Source: Isoetes taiwanensis (Eukaryota > Streptophyta > Lycopodiopsida > Isoetales > Isoetaceae). From it: 64,000 nt of DNA. Below, piece after piece: positions 1 to 12,580 of this stretch (positions are counted from its first letter, which is position 1; each line of letters starts with the position of its first letter). The notes under the pieces were generated by a model that ran no database searches, had not been told where the DNA came from, and was given only the letters and a program-made list of their open reading frames with translations. The stretch covers positions 186,001-250,000 of the forward strand of contig JAJEKV010000276.1 in assembly GCA_021234155.1 (NCBI GenBank), given 5' to 3'. Made by a program: the position numbers and the translations under genes.

Positions 1-118
1 TCGATGTTAGATATATCGTTCGTTGGGTAATGTTTAAATTGATCGCATGAGGATCATTCTCGGGCTCGCCTTATCCTCGTCATCGTCTCCCCGGTATACA
101 ATCGACCATTTTTCGAGC

Positions 119-2170
119 TTATCGGGGAAAGCCCCCGAAATCGGCACACTTTACCCTGGCTTTCGAAAGCAATACTCTTCTTTCCCTGCAGTAAGGCGAC
201 ACGAGAAGCAGAGTACCTGCTGAGAAGAAATCAAGAACACAACCATCCTTCGGCACAAGCTTGTCAGCGGGTAGTAGGCATATGATGTCTTCAAGCGGCA
301 CTTCATCACGTGGTCACCTTCCATTCCGACAAACTTGTACCTAGGTTTACCCGTGAAATATGTCTGCCATTTCTTCTTCATTTTCTCATCAGTATCTTCG
401 TCACCACTGACAGGCATTGGTGGCAAGGGCGTCTTCTGTGGTGCATTGCTCACTGTGTCAAGCGAAGCTCCAGCTCCGGCATACCAGCGTTCACCACGGG
501 TAAACGCTTCTGTTGATGCACATATGGGTGATGTAATCTTGATATTCCTTCACCCTTTTTCTTGTTCACCCATCCCAGGCTTCGTCATATGTACCCTAAA
601 TATGGGACCTTGAATTTGTTTTTGGTATGTACAAGCAATCGGCAAATTCGCGGAACCCTTATCGAGAATCACAAGGTGATAAATGTTAGCAGTTGTCATG
701 CTGGATATTCTTGTGAAGAGTTCCATATATTTCTTGCACGTCCATAATGCAGAGAATCCTCTAAAGTCTATGAACACCATAGTAGCATTCTCAGACACTG
801 GAGTGGAGGTGGGAATCCCTTCCTTTGTTACAGCATGCACAACATTTTTCTTCTCCTTGATCTTGATAGCCTCTTCAGGTTTCAAAATCGATCTAATGGG
901 TTCTAGAAATGCAACGGGCAAATTACCCACAACATGTTCCTTATTGTAATTGGCTTTCACGTACTCTGTATCCGAATCAGATATATCCAGAATCCGCTGT
1001 TCCGTGAAAGCAGGAAAGTCAGAAAGCAACTCCTCCCAAAAAGTGTAATCTTTCTGAAGCAGCGTGGAAGCGTATGACAAAATCTCTTTCCGCATGAAGC
1101 TGAGGCTTCTAATATCAATGGCGCGCTGCTGGCAATTAAACCTGCCATGATATCCGCTTTGCACCTTAACGTATGTCTTTCCTTCCAAAATCTCATCGAG
1201 TAGCTGAGAAGCCTCTGCATTAGACATGCCTCGAAGGTATCTTAACCAGGTTTTGTTGAAGAAGTCCTTCGAGGGCTTATCAGGAAAATCTCCATGCTCA
1301 TCACAAAGCTTCTTGTTGACCCATCTGTTGGCCACTTCCATTAACTTTCTGAAAACCCGCTCCTCCATAAAAATAAATTGCTTCTCGTCCTTTAGCTCCT
1401 TCACCTTTAACGTTGTGGTAGCTATCTCGTGGAAGTCCTACAAAACAAATGGTTAGGAAAATCGCGGCCGCGATGTCTTTGAGCAAAGATAATAAAAATA
1501 CCTTCCATCTTTGAGGTGGTGGCGGTACCAATGGGACCTTTGAGGAGGACAACCATACGCTTTATGTTGATCGTAAGCTGTTGAAGCTTCTCTAACAATG
1601 GCTCTCGTATCTGATTGTTAGCGATGACTTCATTGCGAATGCTCAACTCAATATATTCTCTATCTGTCAAGTTTCAGTTAAGCACTCTTGTTCTTCTCCT
1701 CGAGGGCTTTAGCAAACTCCATCTGCTGTTCCGTTCTCCAACAAGGCGACATAGCGGTTGAGCACTTGTAAGTTAGGCGACCACAAACCGAAATCATGAA
1801 CAATAACAATCACACGGTAATGGGGTCGAAGGGGACAACATCGGCGGTGTGAGCACCTCGTAGGATACGTCTTGAAACTCTTCACGAGTGCGCGCGTGGT
1901 CGTTTGAACGCATTCGATCGTGGAGGTTAGCGAGGAGCTGGTTCGCTTGTCGAATATTGAAACCTTCATAAACCAGTTCACACCAAAGCGGGTAGAACCG
2001 TTTGAATTGTTCAAGCTTCGTGCGGTTTGTTCGCCAATTTGCGTTCTTCTTGAGTTGAATTTGAGGTCCGTCGGCAGTTCGAAGCAATAGGAAATGCTAG
2101 CCTCTTGGGCGATCACGGCACACGAGGCGGAAGGGGGTGTTGGAAGAAGAAGGTTACGCGATATCGGAAG
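119..2170 (-). CDS. Multi-exon gene of an unrecognised family, C-terminus resembling an amino-methyltransferase
   Basis: The gene reads right to left. N-terminal coding stretches (about 2087-1794 and 1670-1502) carry basic and helical sequence. A 64-bp GT-AG intron follows (1501-1438), then a long open exon (1437-570), a 60-bp GT-AG intron (569-510) that joins in frame, and a last exon from 509. The long exon has the conserved block shared with the relative at 56 kb (FIFMEERVF, LRYLRGM, GKTYVKVQSGYHG) and then a hydrophobic strand ending FIDFRGF. The last part has VPLEDIICLL followed by GCVLDFFSAGTLL, which resembles the motif I region of beta-class N4/N6 amino-methyltransferases (VLDPFxGSGTT). 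The preceding motif IV DPPY is not evident. At least one single-base frameshift lies near 300, and the upstream exon frame does not match at the 1501 junction. The family relationship is seen directly; the methyltransferase reading is inference. Confidence 0.45.
510..569 (-). other. 60-bp GT-AG intron
   Basis: On the minus strand the sequence is ATGG|GTGAAC...CAACAG|AAGCG. Splicing joins TKPGM to EAFTRGERWYAGAG in frame and removes a stop codon that otherwise ends the long exon at 550. This is the best evidence that the gene was processed as a normal spliced transcript. Confidence 0.6.
1438..1501 (-). other. 64-bp GT-AG intron
   Basis: On the minus strand the sequence runs AAG|GTATTT...TTTTGTAG|GACTTC. 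Removing it lets the downstream exon read DFHEIATTTLKVKELKDEK in phase 0. It contains the palindrome ATCGCGGCCGCGAT at 1461-1474. The homologous gene at 56 kb has an intron at the equivalent protein position. Confidence 0.6.
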
Positions 2171-4700
2171 TATTGAGTTTTGCCGAGTTTGATTCTGAAC
2201 TTTGGGATGGTAGAATCTTTAGGCACGAGGGGGAGCACAAATAGCGGAGGTTGGCGGGATCTACTTGGCCAGATGGTTGGGCGGTGGAAAGCGGCTCAAC
2301 GAGAGGACTCACGGGTTGTGAGAGGCCTCGCTATAGATCTGGGCTTCACATGTTTTTCTTCGCTGAGCCCTTAACCAATTTGTGTCCATTCGAGAAGGCA
2401 TCTTTTCATCTCGTTTAGCTTTTCGGTGCAATGCTAGGTGGTTTCTTATCTGCTTTGCAAACCTTTTACGCATGTCGAGAAGCCGGACAATATATCCCAT
2501 TTGCCGTTATTCCGGACGAGACGTAGATTCGTGGGGATGCGGTACCCGGCCGTATCCTTTCGCCTGGTGGTGAACATTCTTTCCGATTGGCGGCTTGTTT
2601 AATTTGCTAGCTGCCATGGCGAGGGATCATAGTTTGTCCATTTAAGGACATACTCAATGGCGCAAGTGCGTATTGTGTCCTCTACGCTGCATATAATAGC
2701 GTCTTGGACATTGTTTTTGTTCCTTCCCACATAGCGATTGCAATTCCCACCTGTTGTATGTCATCGGCTTTCTTGCAGTCACGAGGAACAAGCGGAGGTC
2801 TTTCTGGCGGTCATAGCCTTTAGATGCGTGGAATTGCTTGTGCAATTTCTATACACCACTTTCTTTCATTTGAAGGTGTGATGATCTTATTGGGTTCAAC
2901 GTCGGGCGCGATACAAATCCGAGCTGCAAGTAAGAAGTGGGTCGGTATTCCCTAATGCACAAAGTTCTTAGTAACATCGGCGGGATCGCGGTCGCGATCT
3001 TCAAGAAAACTTAGGGCGATGCGCGGCCCGCGATCCTCGTGGTGATGATTGAAGATCGCGTCGCTGAGGTGGTGGTTTGTCAAGAAGATCAGCGGTAGCG
3101 ATGTTGTTGACCACTCAACTGCGACGCGCCGACGCTGCTACGGGAAGCAATAAGCATGATCGGGGACGATCCGGCCCGATAAGGTGATCGCACCGCGATC
3201 CTGCTGGAGTTCCGCACCTTCTAATGACTACATTTCACAAAAGGTGAAGAGTCTAATTGAACATGCACTATCGAAAGAAATCGCCGCCCGATCTTCTTGC
3301 CCGGGGGTTGGAACTAACCTTCTCTCGAGGTGGGCTTTTGGTGCCATGGATCGCCGGGTGAAGCTTTCAAAAACGGGTTGATTCGGACCGTGGTGGAAGG
3401 CGCCGAGGAGGCTGGCGAATCGCCGGGAAGGCGCCGCCGAAAATCATTTAGGCCGGAATGAAAGTCCAAGGGATCGCGAGAATAAATCTTGGTCGGGGAA
3501 GCCGGATTAATTTAATCCGCACATGCGGGGACGACACGCCATAAATTGCAGCCATTAATACGTAGGCATTCATAAATACCCACCATTAATGCAGCCGCAC
3601 CGTATTAATGGACACACAAATTCAAATTCAAAAAGTATGCGTAATAAAGTGCACCTCAAATTCAAAAGTGTAATGCGTAATAAAAGGCCCTCACGGAACC
3701 ATAATTAAAAGGCGCCGGAGGTAGCGGTTGAAGGCCCTGAAAGAGACAAGCGATTTCAAATTTTAAACCTGAATTCGATGAAGAGGCGGGATTTCGATTT
3801 ATGTCGGCGGGGTGTTACGGAAGGCCGTTCGTTCTTCGTCAGCGGCTCGTTGGGTTTTTGGGGCTTCGATACGCTCATCGGGGCTATAGTGCTCATCTTG
3901 GCTTCGCCTAGGGTACAAAATCCTAATGCCTTCTTGTCTATCCAGCTAGAAGTTGTGAATTAGGAGATTTTCGATTTGTTGTTTATGTATAGGTTATAAT
4001 AGTGCCCTCACAACCATAACAACATATGCACCATCTCTTTTCTTGGTATATCTTTGTTGGGGATCCATTATAATCGATTTAGCGAGGCCCAATTGAATTG
4101 TTTATTTCTCGGACTAATTGATAGTGAGGGAATATCACGGTAACATAATGGTTTACGCTAATGGTAGTGCTAATGGTTTTGCTCGGTTTGTTCAATTCAC
4201 GGCATGATCTCCATTTTAATTAAGCCCGACGAGGCAATTTTCGTTGTGGAAATAATTGGTGCAATTAATATTCACATAGACATTTGATTTGCGAGACTTA
4301 CTCAAGCATCTATTTTTTGCTTACCGATTCGACTGTTGGGATATGCATGAAAGAATGCGAAGTCGCGTTCATCCCGAGCATAGCGGTTACATAGCGGCGA
4401 GATTACTTAATTAATCGCGATTGCGATCTTTTCGAGGTAAAGTCTAGTGGATAGGTGGTTTTAAATGGTTAGTTAGATTAGACAAAGTTTCTAGGTAGAT
4501 TTGAAGGATTGAAGGTCCACCATAGAGGTCGGATGGATCGCCGTCGCGATCTCCGACCACTGTCGATTGTCTTGTGCTACGTCATTTATACCCATGTGTT
4601 CAAGAGAGAATGCCTTAGCGATCTTCCGAGGTATTATGTCGTCCCTTTGGGTCTTTGAGCAGCGTGCATTTTTTCTTCTAATGAGGTCGGTAGCATCGCC
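2171..4700. other. No supported gene; palindrome-rich spacer
   Basis: I see no protein I can support here. The stretch is notable for repeated ATCGC-spacer-GCGAT palindromes (2985, 3187, 4414, 4537, 4695) and a short duplication of 'caaattcaaa...tgcgtaataaa' near 3615-3685. It may be the upstream or subterminal part of the decayed transposase element that follows. Confidence 0.4.
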
Positions 4701-7700
4701 ATCGCGATGTTGACGGCGATGTTGACTTTATTAGGGATGGAAGCTCTGATCTTTCTACATTGGGGAAGAAGGTGGTCGAGAGGCGAGTGCATAACTTCAA
4801 AAATCACCACAAGCGTCCCGTGCGACCAATTGATAGTAGTTTCTCTAGTCGTTGTCTTTGATGGGCGAGATACCCACTTGCCGTTTCGAGCGGAATTGAA
4901 CCACCTAGAGGGGAGGTCATTTGGTAGCTTCATTCTTTGGTCCAAAAGCGGCGTTCATGATGAAATCACTCCAGCACCGATGTTAGCACACCACCGTCGG
5001 ATCAAAGCGGATAAATTGGCAAGTTCCGGTAAACTCTGTGAAGGAAACAATGAACCAATTGAATTGCGGGGGATTTGCGGGGATAAACTAGTGGAAAAGA
5101 CATGTGAGTTACCGCGAGTCTTTGCAAACCGGCTTATGCTACGAGGTGTCATCGTTTTTATGAGATCCAAACGATGCCGTATATCGACATGAAGTTGGGT
5201 GAAGCATGGAAGGGTTTACATTATGAATTTGTTGCCAATGCCCGAGAAGATTTCTATGCTCTGTCGGGGCTTGTGCGTAAAATGCCCCACGGATGCATGA
5301 CTTGGTGAGATGGCCAATAGCATTGGTTCTCGTTGGCCGATATTCGATTTCTAGCCTAGTTACGGCCGTGAAGGAGATTGAGGTTGAGAAGGAAGCTTAC
5401 GCCATCAGGCGGAGGCTGGAGTAACAAAAACATTTTTTACCACATGGTGGTGAGCAGGAAGCGAGAGGCCTTCGACCCAAAAAAAGGTGAAAGGAAAACC
5501 ACACGAAGCTATCTTGCGATTCAGTCCTCGATGTCTTTGCTTGAAGAGATGTTGTGCTAATTCCGCGTTTAAGGAGGTATCCGCCATGAGGACCTTTCTT
5601 TGGAACATGAAAGCCTCGAACGTCACGACTTTTTGCGTACAACATGCTAGATCTTTGTTCGGAGAATGGATGTGTGAAAAAGCTAATCTTTGAACAAAGG
5701 GAAGTCCGTGGGTGAAGGCATGGCATAGTGATGCATACGGTATCCCGGTTTCTACATTTTACAAATGGAGGAAGCTTTTTATGGAAGGGCACGAGATTGG
5801 GAGCATGGAAACTCCGGGTCCATGAAGCCAAGGTCCATACATCGGTAGGAGGTCTTTGGCTATCTATGTACATAGATGAAAATCTTTGAAACTATGCCAC
5901 ACAGCTCAAAGGTTACAGTGGGGGAACTAGAGAAAATGTGAAGAGATTACCTTCCATCTTGACTAAAAAGGACATACATCAAGAGGTAGATATAACCGAT
6001 CCACGAGATGACATGGGAAAACATGTTTCTCAATCGTCCTTCTTGTCAACATGGAAGGAGAACCACTCAGAGGTAGCAATTGCCAAAAGGATAGCATTTT
6101 CTAAGTGTAATAATTGTATTGTGATAAAGGAGAAACTTGCCAAGACTAGGGATCCAGAGAAAGAAGAGAGCTCGCGTGGAAAGGAAATCTCACATGAGCC
6201 CAACTTTTCTGTGAGGAGTCTCTAATGTGGTGGAGAGCTTTGTCTCATCGATCTCCGAAAATGCCTTAACCATTATACATGATAAGATGGATCGAGAATA
6301 AGGCGATGGTTCCTCGTCCCGGAGAAGCTAGCAAAATCGTATGGAGGGGTGAGCGGTTGAAGGTGAGTCTTCTTGGGTGCTCTCATGCATGGGCATGGTG
6401 TAGGTGCTTTGGGCCACTTCTTTCATTTGGACCTCTCGGCGGATGATTGAATTTTCATGTGGGATCTTTAAATCATACCTTGAAAACACTAGAGAATCAA
6501 TCGAGGGACAACGGGGTCATTTGAGAAATGAGATCATCAAGGAAGGCTGCGGGGTGGAGCAATCATGAACACGGAAGCCCTTAGGACAAAAATGGTGAAT
6601 GGCACTAGAAATGATTTTATGCCTCCTATCAAGGGCCCCTCGATACCGAAGAAGTTGCCTAGGAGGCTTTTACTTGCAGCTAGACAATTGCTCGGGACAA
6701 AACAAGAACAGGTATCTTTTCTCTTACTTGTCATACTTGGTGCGGTTAGGTGTCTTCGATCAGGTGCAAGCTGGGATTCATGATGGTTGGACACCCACGA
6801 TGACATAGATGCCCTCTTTGGAAACTACTCTACTCTATTGAGAAGATGGGATGCATTGACTATTCGGAGCTTATGCAACTCTTTGGCGGTGTAGTTCAAA
6901 GTCTCCCTACGCCCCTACCTTGTAATCAGAGGGTTCCCAAGCGGAAAGAATTAGGTGAAAGGTTTTATCCCCGATAAGAAGGACCGTTTATGTGGTCATT
7001 TGGAACCTCTACTCTTCAAGTTACGCATGAATGATGGATGGCCACTAATGTTCTACAAGATGAGGCGGGGCATAGGGAGTGGCTACCAAAAAGGGAATTA
7101 AAATGTGGAAGGAGGATGCCCAAGGCTTACCTATGATTCCTAGAGGGTCACCTAAGGTCGTGCAGCCATATCAGAGCTTGACAGATATAGGTGCCTTGAG
7201 AGCTTCAATTGCCAAGTACATGATGCACTGGGCAGCTATTTCTAGAGCCGGACGATAACTCATGGTCTAACACATATATGAATGAAGTTATTGACTACTG
7301 GTCCACCTTTGTTTGAAAAGTGCTTGGGGACGTTCAGCCCGGGAGAACTGTCATTCAGGATTTCTGGCCCAGCACGAGACAAACTGCATTAGAAGAACCC
7401 GACAACTTGTTGGTGGATGAACACATTGGTGCATCTCATTATGTCGGGCCTTCTCTCGGGTAGATCCAAGAACCCTGTTGAAATATTAGGACCCTACCAA
7501 GATGTGAAGAAAGGAATGCTCTTCTTGGTCCGGGCCACATGATAATTGCCCGACGTGGATGGCCTTTGGCGGAAGAGGACCCGTAGAGGACCCTAATCTC
7601 CCTCACTATGAAGAGGTGTTTGTTTCTTGGTTTGAGCCCAAGGTTTTAAAGGGTACCTCATATGCAATGCAGTATAGGGATTCTTTGGAGCAAGAATTGG

Positions 7701-7750
7701 AGACCGAATCCTAATGACCCGCCACGCTACCAACATTTGAAAACGATAGA
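4700..7750 (+). pseudogene. Decayed transposon protein, DUF7869 / DDE-like type
   Basis: Fragments in order match my recollection of the DUF7869-bearing proteins of non-seed plants. A Cys-containing N-terminal block lies at 5487-5693 (RCLCLKRC...EVSAMRTFLWNM). GIPVSTFYKWRKLFMEGH follows near 5740. LSHRSPKMPLTIIHDKMD-like sequence is at about 6237-6300, LQLDNCSGQNKNRYLFSYL at 6675-6735, and the GH/THDDIDALFG block at about 6788-6830. The DNCxxQNKN and GHTHxDxD blocks are the conserved acidic motifs of the presumed RNase-H-like core. The frame changes repeatedly; the GH|THDDID motif is split by a single-base shift. Downstream sequence to about 7700 still resembles the family tail in pieces. Not functional as read; the family assignment is from memory of motifs. 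Confidence 0.6.
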
Positions 7751-7959
7751 CTATGGTTGGGCCGTAGAGACCAGGCCATTGTCGGGGTGGTGATCCCGAT
7801 AGTGTGGGGCTCAGTTTGCAAGAATTAGTGGCTAAAGAAGCTAAGGGCGATGATGAGAACTCTTGAGGTATGCAATGCTCTTTTACATAATTACTATATC
7901 ATTCATAACATGCAAGTTACAATAGACTAGTTATTATTCATTACGCTCTGCGTTTTCAT

Positions 7960-8890
7960 CTCAACACAAGAGCTCTTACACTATACAATGCTAAGCGGTG
8001 ATTCATTCATCTTTGAGGATCAGTAGTAGTGATCCCCGATATCTCATAGCTCATTCTCGAGGAAGCCAAATCGGATGGATCATTACCGCAATTGGACGAG
8101 AGGGCAACGAATCTGGCCGCCCAAAGCTTTTCTCTTAGCGGTAGGGATCAAGAAGAAGATACTGTCTAGGCAACCAACAAGATCTGCGTGGCTCATTGAG
8201 CACTTGATCGCCTCAATGTGGTGAATCAAGAAGGCGAGAAATCCATGGGGATGAATGAAATGTAGCCCCGAATCGAGAAGCTTTTATAGTGAAGTGGAAT
8301 GATTGAGGAGGTGAATTATTGGGGTAGAGTTCACCATTATTGAACGTATCGTATCATTGTATCACGCACAAGAATAATACTTATTTCATACTAGTATCGT
8401 ATGTTTGAAAACATGTTACAATATACTTTCGTTAAGATGCGTGATATTACATCCTTAATCAGAATGCTATTACATCCTTACTTAGTTATTAGGTACCCAT
8501 GTCATTATTACATTATTAGCGGGAAGCGATTCACTCGTCATCAACATCAAAGCTTCGTGATGGCATTCAGCTCATAGATCTCGATCGGGAAGCCGGTAAA
8601 TGTGGACTTTAACACGAGTGAGCTTCACGCAAGCACTAGCGTGGGTCCATCGGCTTTAGATAAGAGCCATGGATCAAGCTTAACGCCATTTCTAGCGATT
8701 CGCCCGCATCGTTGTAGCTCAAGTAACACTCGAAAGAGCGGATGTGCTCTGGAAGGGCATCGAGGAAGCCATGGAAGATGAATGGCCTCTACCCCCTCGT
8801 CAAGCCGTTTTATAGTGAAGTTAAATTATTGATGTGAATTATTGGTGTACAATGTAGGGCCATTATTGAGCTTCTACGAGTATATGTGTA
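7960..8890 (-). repeat. Two related minus-strand TATA-plus-ATG units
   Basis: Two diverged copies, about 7975-8345 and 8515-8885, each have on the minus strand ACTTCACTATAAAA, then 30-50 bases, then an ATG in good context (near 8245 and 8773), then a short broken frame. Matching pieces include the 'cattattgaac/cattattgagc' leader and a block around ATCTC. They look like duplicated promoter and 5' coding segments of a transposon or host gene; no protein is recognisable. Confidence 0.4.
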
Positions 8891-8932
8891 TGTGTATGTA
8901 TATGTGTATTTGTATGTATATGTGTATGTTAA
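8878..8932. repeat. (TATGTG)n-like microsatellite
   Basis: Alternating 'gtatatgtgtatgtgtatg' units with occasional substitutions. Low complexity, no coding signal. Confidence 0.8.
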
Positions 8933-9029
8933 TTACCTCATGTTTCTTGTGCTTTCTTAGAAGTAGGTGAAAGTATTCGTGCTAGAGCAAATTAGGTGTG
9001 CTTAAAATTCTCAAAATGGGCTTATTTTC

Positions 9030-10835
9030 TCCAATTAATGAAATCGTGCTTTGAAGCTCTGAATGTACTGACCATACACATCAATGTGTTTGTTAGCCTC
9101 AGAGATTATATCTACCGTTAGGCAGAAGAAGTTTTGTAGACTCACGATTGGTCTACCGGTTTTTGGTTTGTTGGCGAACTTCTCAGGTGTGACGGCCCGA
9201 TGCTCTGCTTCCTTCGACGATCTGGTCATACCATGCACAGGAACTGTTCCCCAAGCCTTCTCGACCGCCATTTGACATTCGCGGAATTGTGGCGCCTCCT
9301 TTAGTGCAATAAAAAACACGATAGCCTAATTGTAAAGTGCCTGCGAGCTCGCGGCGAAACTAAAATGTCTTAAGTGTCACGATGAGGAATATGTCACCAC
9401 CGTATGCAGTCTTGAAACAAATATAAGCGCCAAAGACAACAATATGTTATTAGCACCTTGGCCCGCGGTCGCGATATTTTCCGTAAAAAAGAAGGCCAAA
9501 ATTAAGTTAACTACAAAACATACTGCAATGTTGGCCGCGATGCGAAAACTACACAACCGCGATTACCACGAACTCACATGTTTCCCACGGTGTACGGTCT
9601 CGCGACTTTTTTGCAAAAGGATATAAGTTATTGGCAAACAACACGGGATTTGAATCCGGTAACACCTGTTATTTATTTGTTTAACTGTTTTCACTTAAAG
9701 AAAGTACAACAGAGGCATCTGAGCTTTGTTGTATACAACTCTTCCCTACATCTGCTCCCTTCTTTTACTTCCCTCCATCTTACGTATTTGAAGGTAATGT
9801 AAAGCTGTTTGCTTTTGAATACAATACCCTGATTCGAGCGCTTTCTTTCTTTATCCTGCAATGTACCTTCTCAACTCCTTCATGCGAACGGGATGACCAT
9901 TCATCACATAAAATGTCATCCGAAACAATGACAATCACTTCGATAAACATTTTTTGAAGTCTTCTTGACATTTCGACATTCTTAAACAACGTAATAAACA
10001 TATCGATGGGTACATTTACTTTTCACGTGTCCCCATGACTCCACCTTTCTCCTTCAAAGCACAGAAAATTTCCGTGACAATTTCAGCTTGGCAAGAAACA
10101 GAACTGGAATCCATTGGGCGGGAACTAAGTTTGTGATAATGGGGGCAATGGTAAGTCCACAATTTTGCCTTTCCCGAGGATAATACTCATATTTTAAGAA
10201 CCAAATCCCCTTTCCAAATTTCGCTTGACCTTCAAAAGAAAGGATCCAATATCATAATAGAAAGCACGGAAGATGCTTGTGATAGAAGTCGATGGTTCCA
10301 GTCCAAAGACATCGGAAATACAGAGCCTCGAGATACCGAAACCCAATTAGTTGATTTCTTCAAAATATAATGAATGACCGGATTAGCATAGATATAATGA
10401 AACTCACAATTATACCTTAAGCTCGTGGAAATTACGTCGAGATCTTATCTTTTCTTTTCTCATGTATGCATCGGTGTGTATAGGTGTCCGACCTTGATAT
10501 ATACTTCCCTCACCTCAACCCGACAACAATAGCCTTCCAATGGCATGAAATAACATTTCTCCTGCCTTTGATCACCGGTGAGGACCTCCGAGTGGCGGCC
10601 GGATTGTAATGAAGCTCCCAAGAAATATATTGAAGCGGTAGAAATCGTTCTCACCGTGTGGGAGAGGTAATCGCCATCTTGAAATGAACCGCAAATTAAT
10701 TAGATCAAAGCAGTCAGAATCGGATGAGCTCAGTGAGAACTAGAAGGATTGAAAGCATTAGCAAACACGGATGGAGAGGCGAAAAAGGCGGGCCGTTGAA
10801 AGGGGAGGGGGTACTTATAGACACCCCAACATTTG
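9030..10835 (-). pseudogene. Unrecognised minus-strand element gene with TATA box
   Basis: A TATA-like CTATAAGTACC lies on the minus strand near 10829, followed by ATGGCGATTACC near 10680 and a series of open stretches (10654-10460, 10001-9780, 9319-9035). The last one, with PKTGRPIVSLQNFFCL and KHIDVYGQYIQSF, reads like genuine protein. Stops separate the blocks and I could not assemble one product. A 34-bp hairpin-like sequence ('ggcgggaataatt' against 'aattattgcttcccgcc') lies just upstream at 10848-10881. Probably a broken transposon gene; function unknown. Confidence 0.3.
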
Positions 10836-11339
10836 GGCGGTAATTGAGGGCGGGAATAATTTGTAATTATTGCTTCCCGCCAACCGAACCTCGGGGCAGG
10901 TAGGTAAGGATAATGCCGAACACGTACCTTGACGACACACCGGCATGGGAAGGCGAGGCATGGATGAAGAAAAGCTGCCCCTCAATTCTCATTGGTATGC
11001 TTGATTTCAAAGCTGGCATCGAGGTTGGGACAATAAGTGATCCCAAAAAAACTCTAATGGCCTTATGTATATGTCCAAGTGTATTAGGGCATTGTGTTCG
11101 TTAAGGTGCATTTGACGTGTCCATCTTTGTACTATAAGCTTTGGGATTGGATTTGACCACCATCCTTTTTATATTTGGTTATAGGAAAATGCTTTAATTT
11201 TCATTTTTGGTTCTAGCACTAGAGCATCTTCATGGCAGTTCATGGCGCGCAATAAATTAATGTATGGGGTCCAGATAGCTCTAGTCCTCCATGTGTAGTT
11301 AGCTCCAGCTAGCCATTTGATTTATTTTTAGGTTGTGTG

Positions 11340-12030
11340 ACATCCCTTCATGTATATGATGCTCTAGTCCCCTTCATGTATACGACGTCCTAGTTGTATA
11401 TGTGCTGGAGATGAACTCGTGCCGCCCGTCCACATAGCTACCACAAGGACATCTACCTGACGACAACCCCTTGATGGTGCCCAAGAGTTGTTGTGGAGGA
11501 TTGTCATTGCCTCATTTCCCTTGGGACTGATCTAAACTGTAGAAGTGTACAACATTGTGACCCATCTAGCTGCAAAAATGCATAACATAAGCACATGACA
11601 ACAACCTAACAATCTAAATATCTTGGTAATATAATAAAGAAATGGTGTCCTAATATATATTTCTCTAAATATCTTGGTAATATAATAAAGGTCCTAATAT
11701 AATAATATAATATTTCCTAATATAATAATATAATATTTCTCTAAATATCGTATATGACGCCCTAGTCCCCTTCATATATATGACGTCCTAGTTGTATATA
11801 TGCTGGAGATGAACTCATGTCGTCCCTCCACATAGCTACCACGAGGAAATCTACCTGACGACAACCTCTTGATGGCGCCCAAGACCGATCTAGTTGCAGA
11901 AGTGTACAACATTGTGACCCATCTAGCTGCAAAAGTGCATAACATAAGTACATGACAACAACCTAACAATCTAAGTATCTTGGTAATATATTAAAGAAAT
12001 AGTGTCCTAATATAATAATATAATATTTCC
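11340..12030. repeat. Direct duplication, two ~280-bp units
   Basis: Unit 1 begins near 11351 and unit 2 near 11750. Both carry 'cttcatrtatayGACGTCCTAGTTGTATATrTGCTGGAGATGAACTC' in short matching pieces, then CTACCTGACGACAACC, then GTACAACATTGTGACCCATC. Unit 2 lacks an internal piece present in unit 1 around 11480-11525. The gap between them and the tail of unit 2 are runs of 'taatataataatataatattt'. No coding capacity seen. Confidence 0.8.
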
Positions 12031-12060
12031 TAATATCTTCTTAAATATAAGATTATTATC

Positions 12061-12580
12061 TTCACTTTCCGGTTCCAAATGTCAACAAAAAAATTCCAAA
12101 ATGTCCAGATTTGGCATCAGAAATTGATTTCCGGCAGCCGGGCTGCTCTGTATTTGAGCTAAAAGAATTGTACCGGACCCAAATTTGGTGCTGCTCGTAG
12201 TTCCCGCAGCCCCCATGAGTGCCAAACCAAGCCGTCTTTGCTACAGGGCTCGTACAGAGCTTTGAAAATCAAGCTCTTGCAGCTGCAAAGCTTTATGAAT
12301 TCGCACTTGTGAAGTAGCAATATTTCCTCAGGAATACAACAGACGACTCCTTGGGAGAATTTTTTGCGATAAGTTTTTGCAAGCAGAAAGCCTAATGTTG
12401 AAATTTGAGTCCCAAATTTGAGCCTTTTACTAGACACACAAAGAATCAAACAGGTTCAAAGCTAATCTTATGGAGTCGAAGTTCCATTTGGGCAGCTTCC
12501 TTACACCTGTAATTGGGATCTTCAGGGTTTGCAGTAATCAGAAACAAATCCGGTATCAACGGAATGCTCTAGGATGAAAT
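12061..12580. other. No supported gene (pre-insertion flank of LTR element)
   Basis: A minus-strand open frame of 96 codons (12449-12159) shows no recognisable motif. The right end GAAAT (12576-12580) is the left target duplication of the LTR element. Confidence 0.4.

Noticed and set aside
4707-5192. 161-codon plus-strand ORF
   Set aside because: No motif, unusual composition and overlap with a minus-strand frame of similar quality. Probably part of the decayed element rather than a separate gene.
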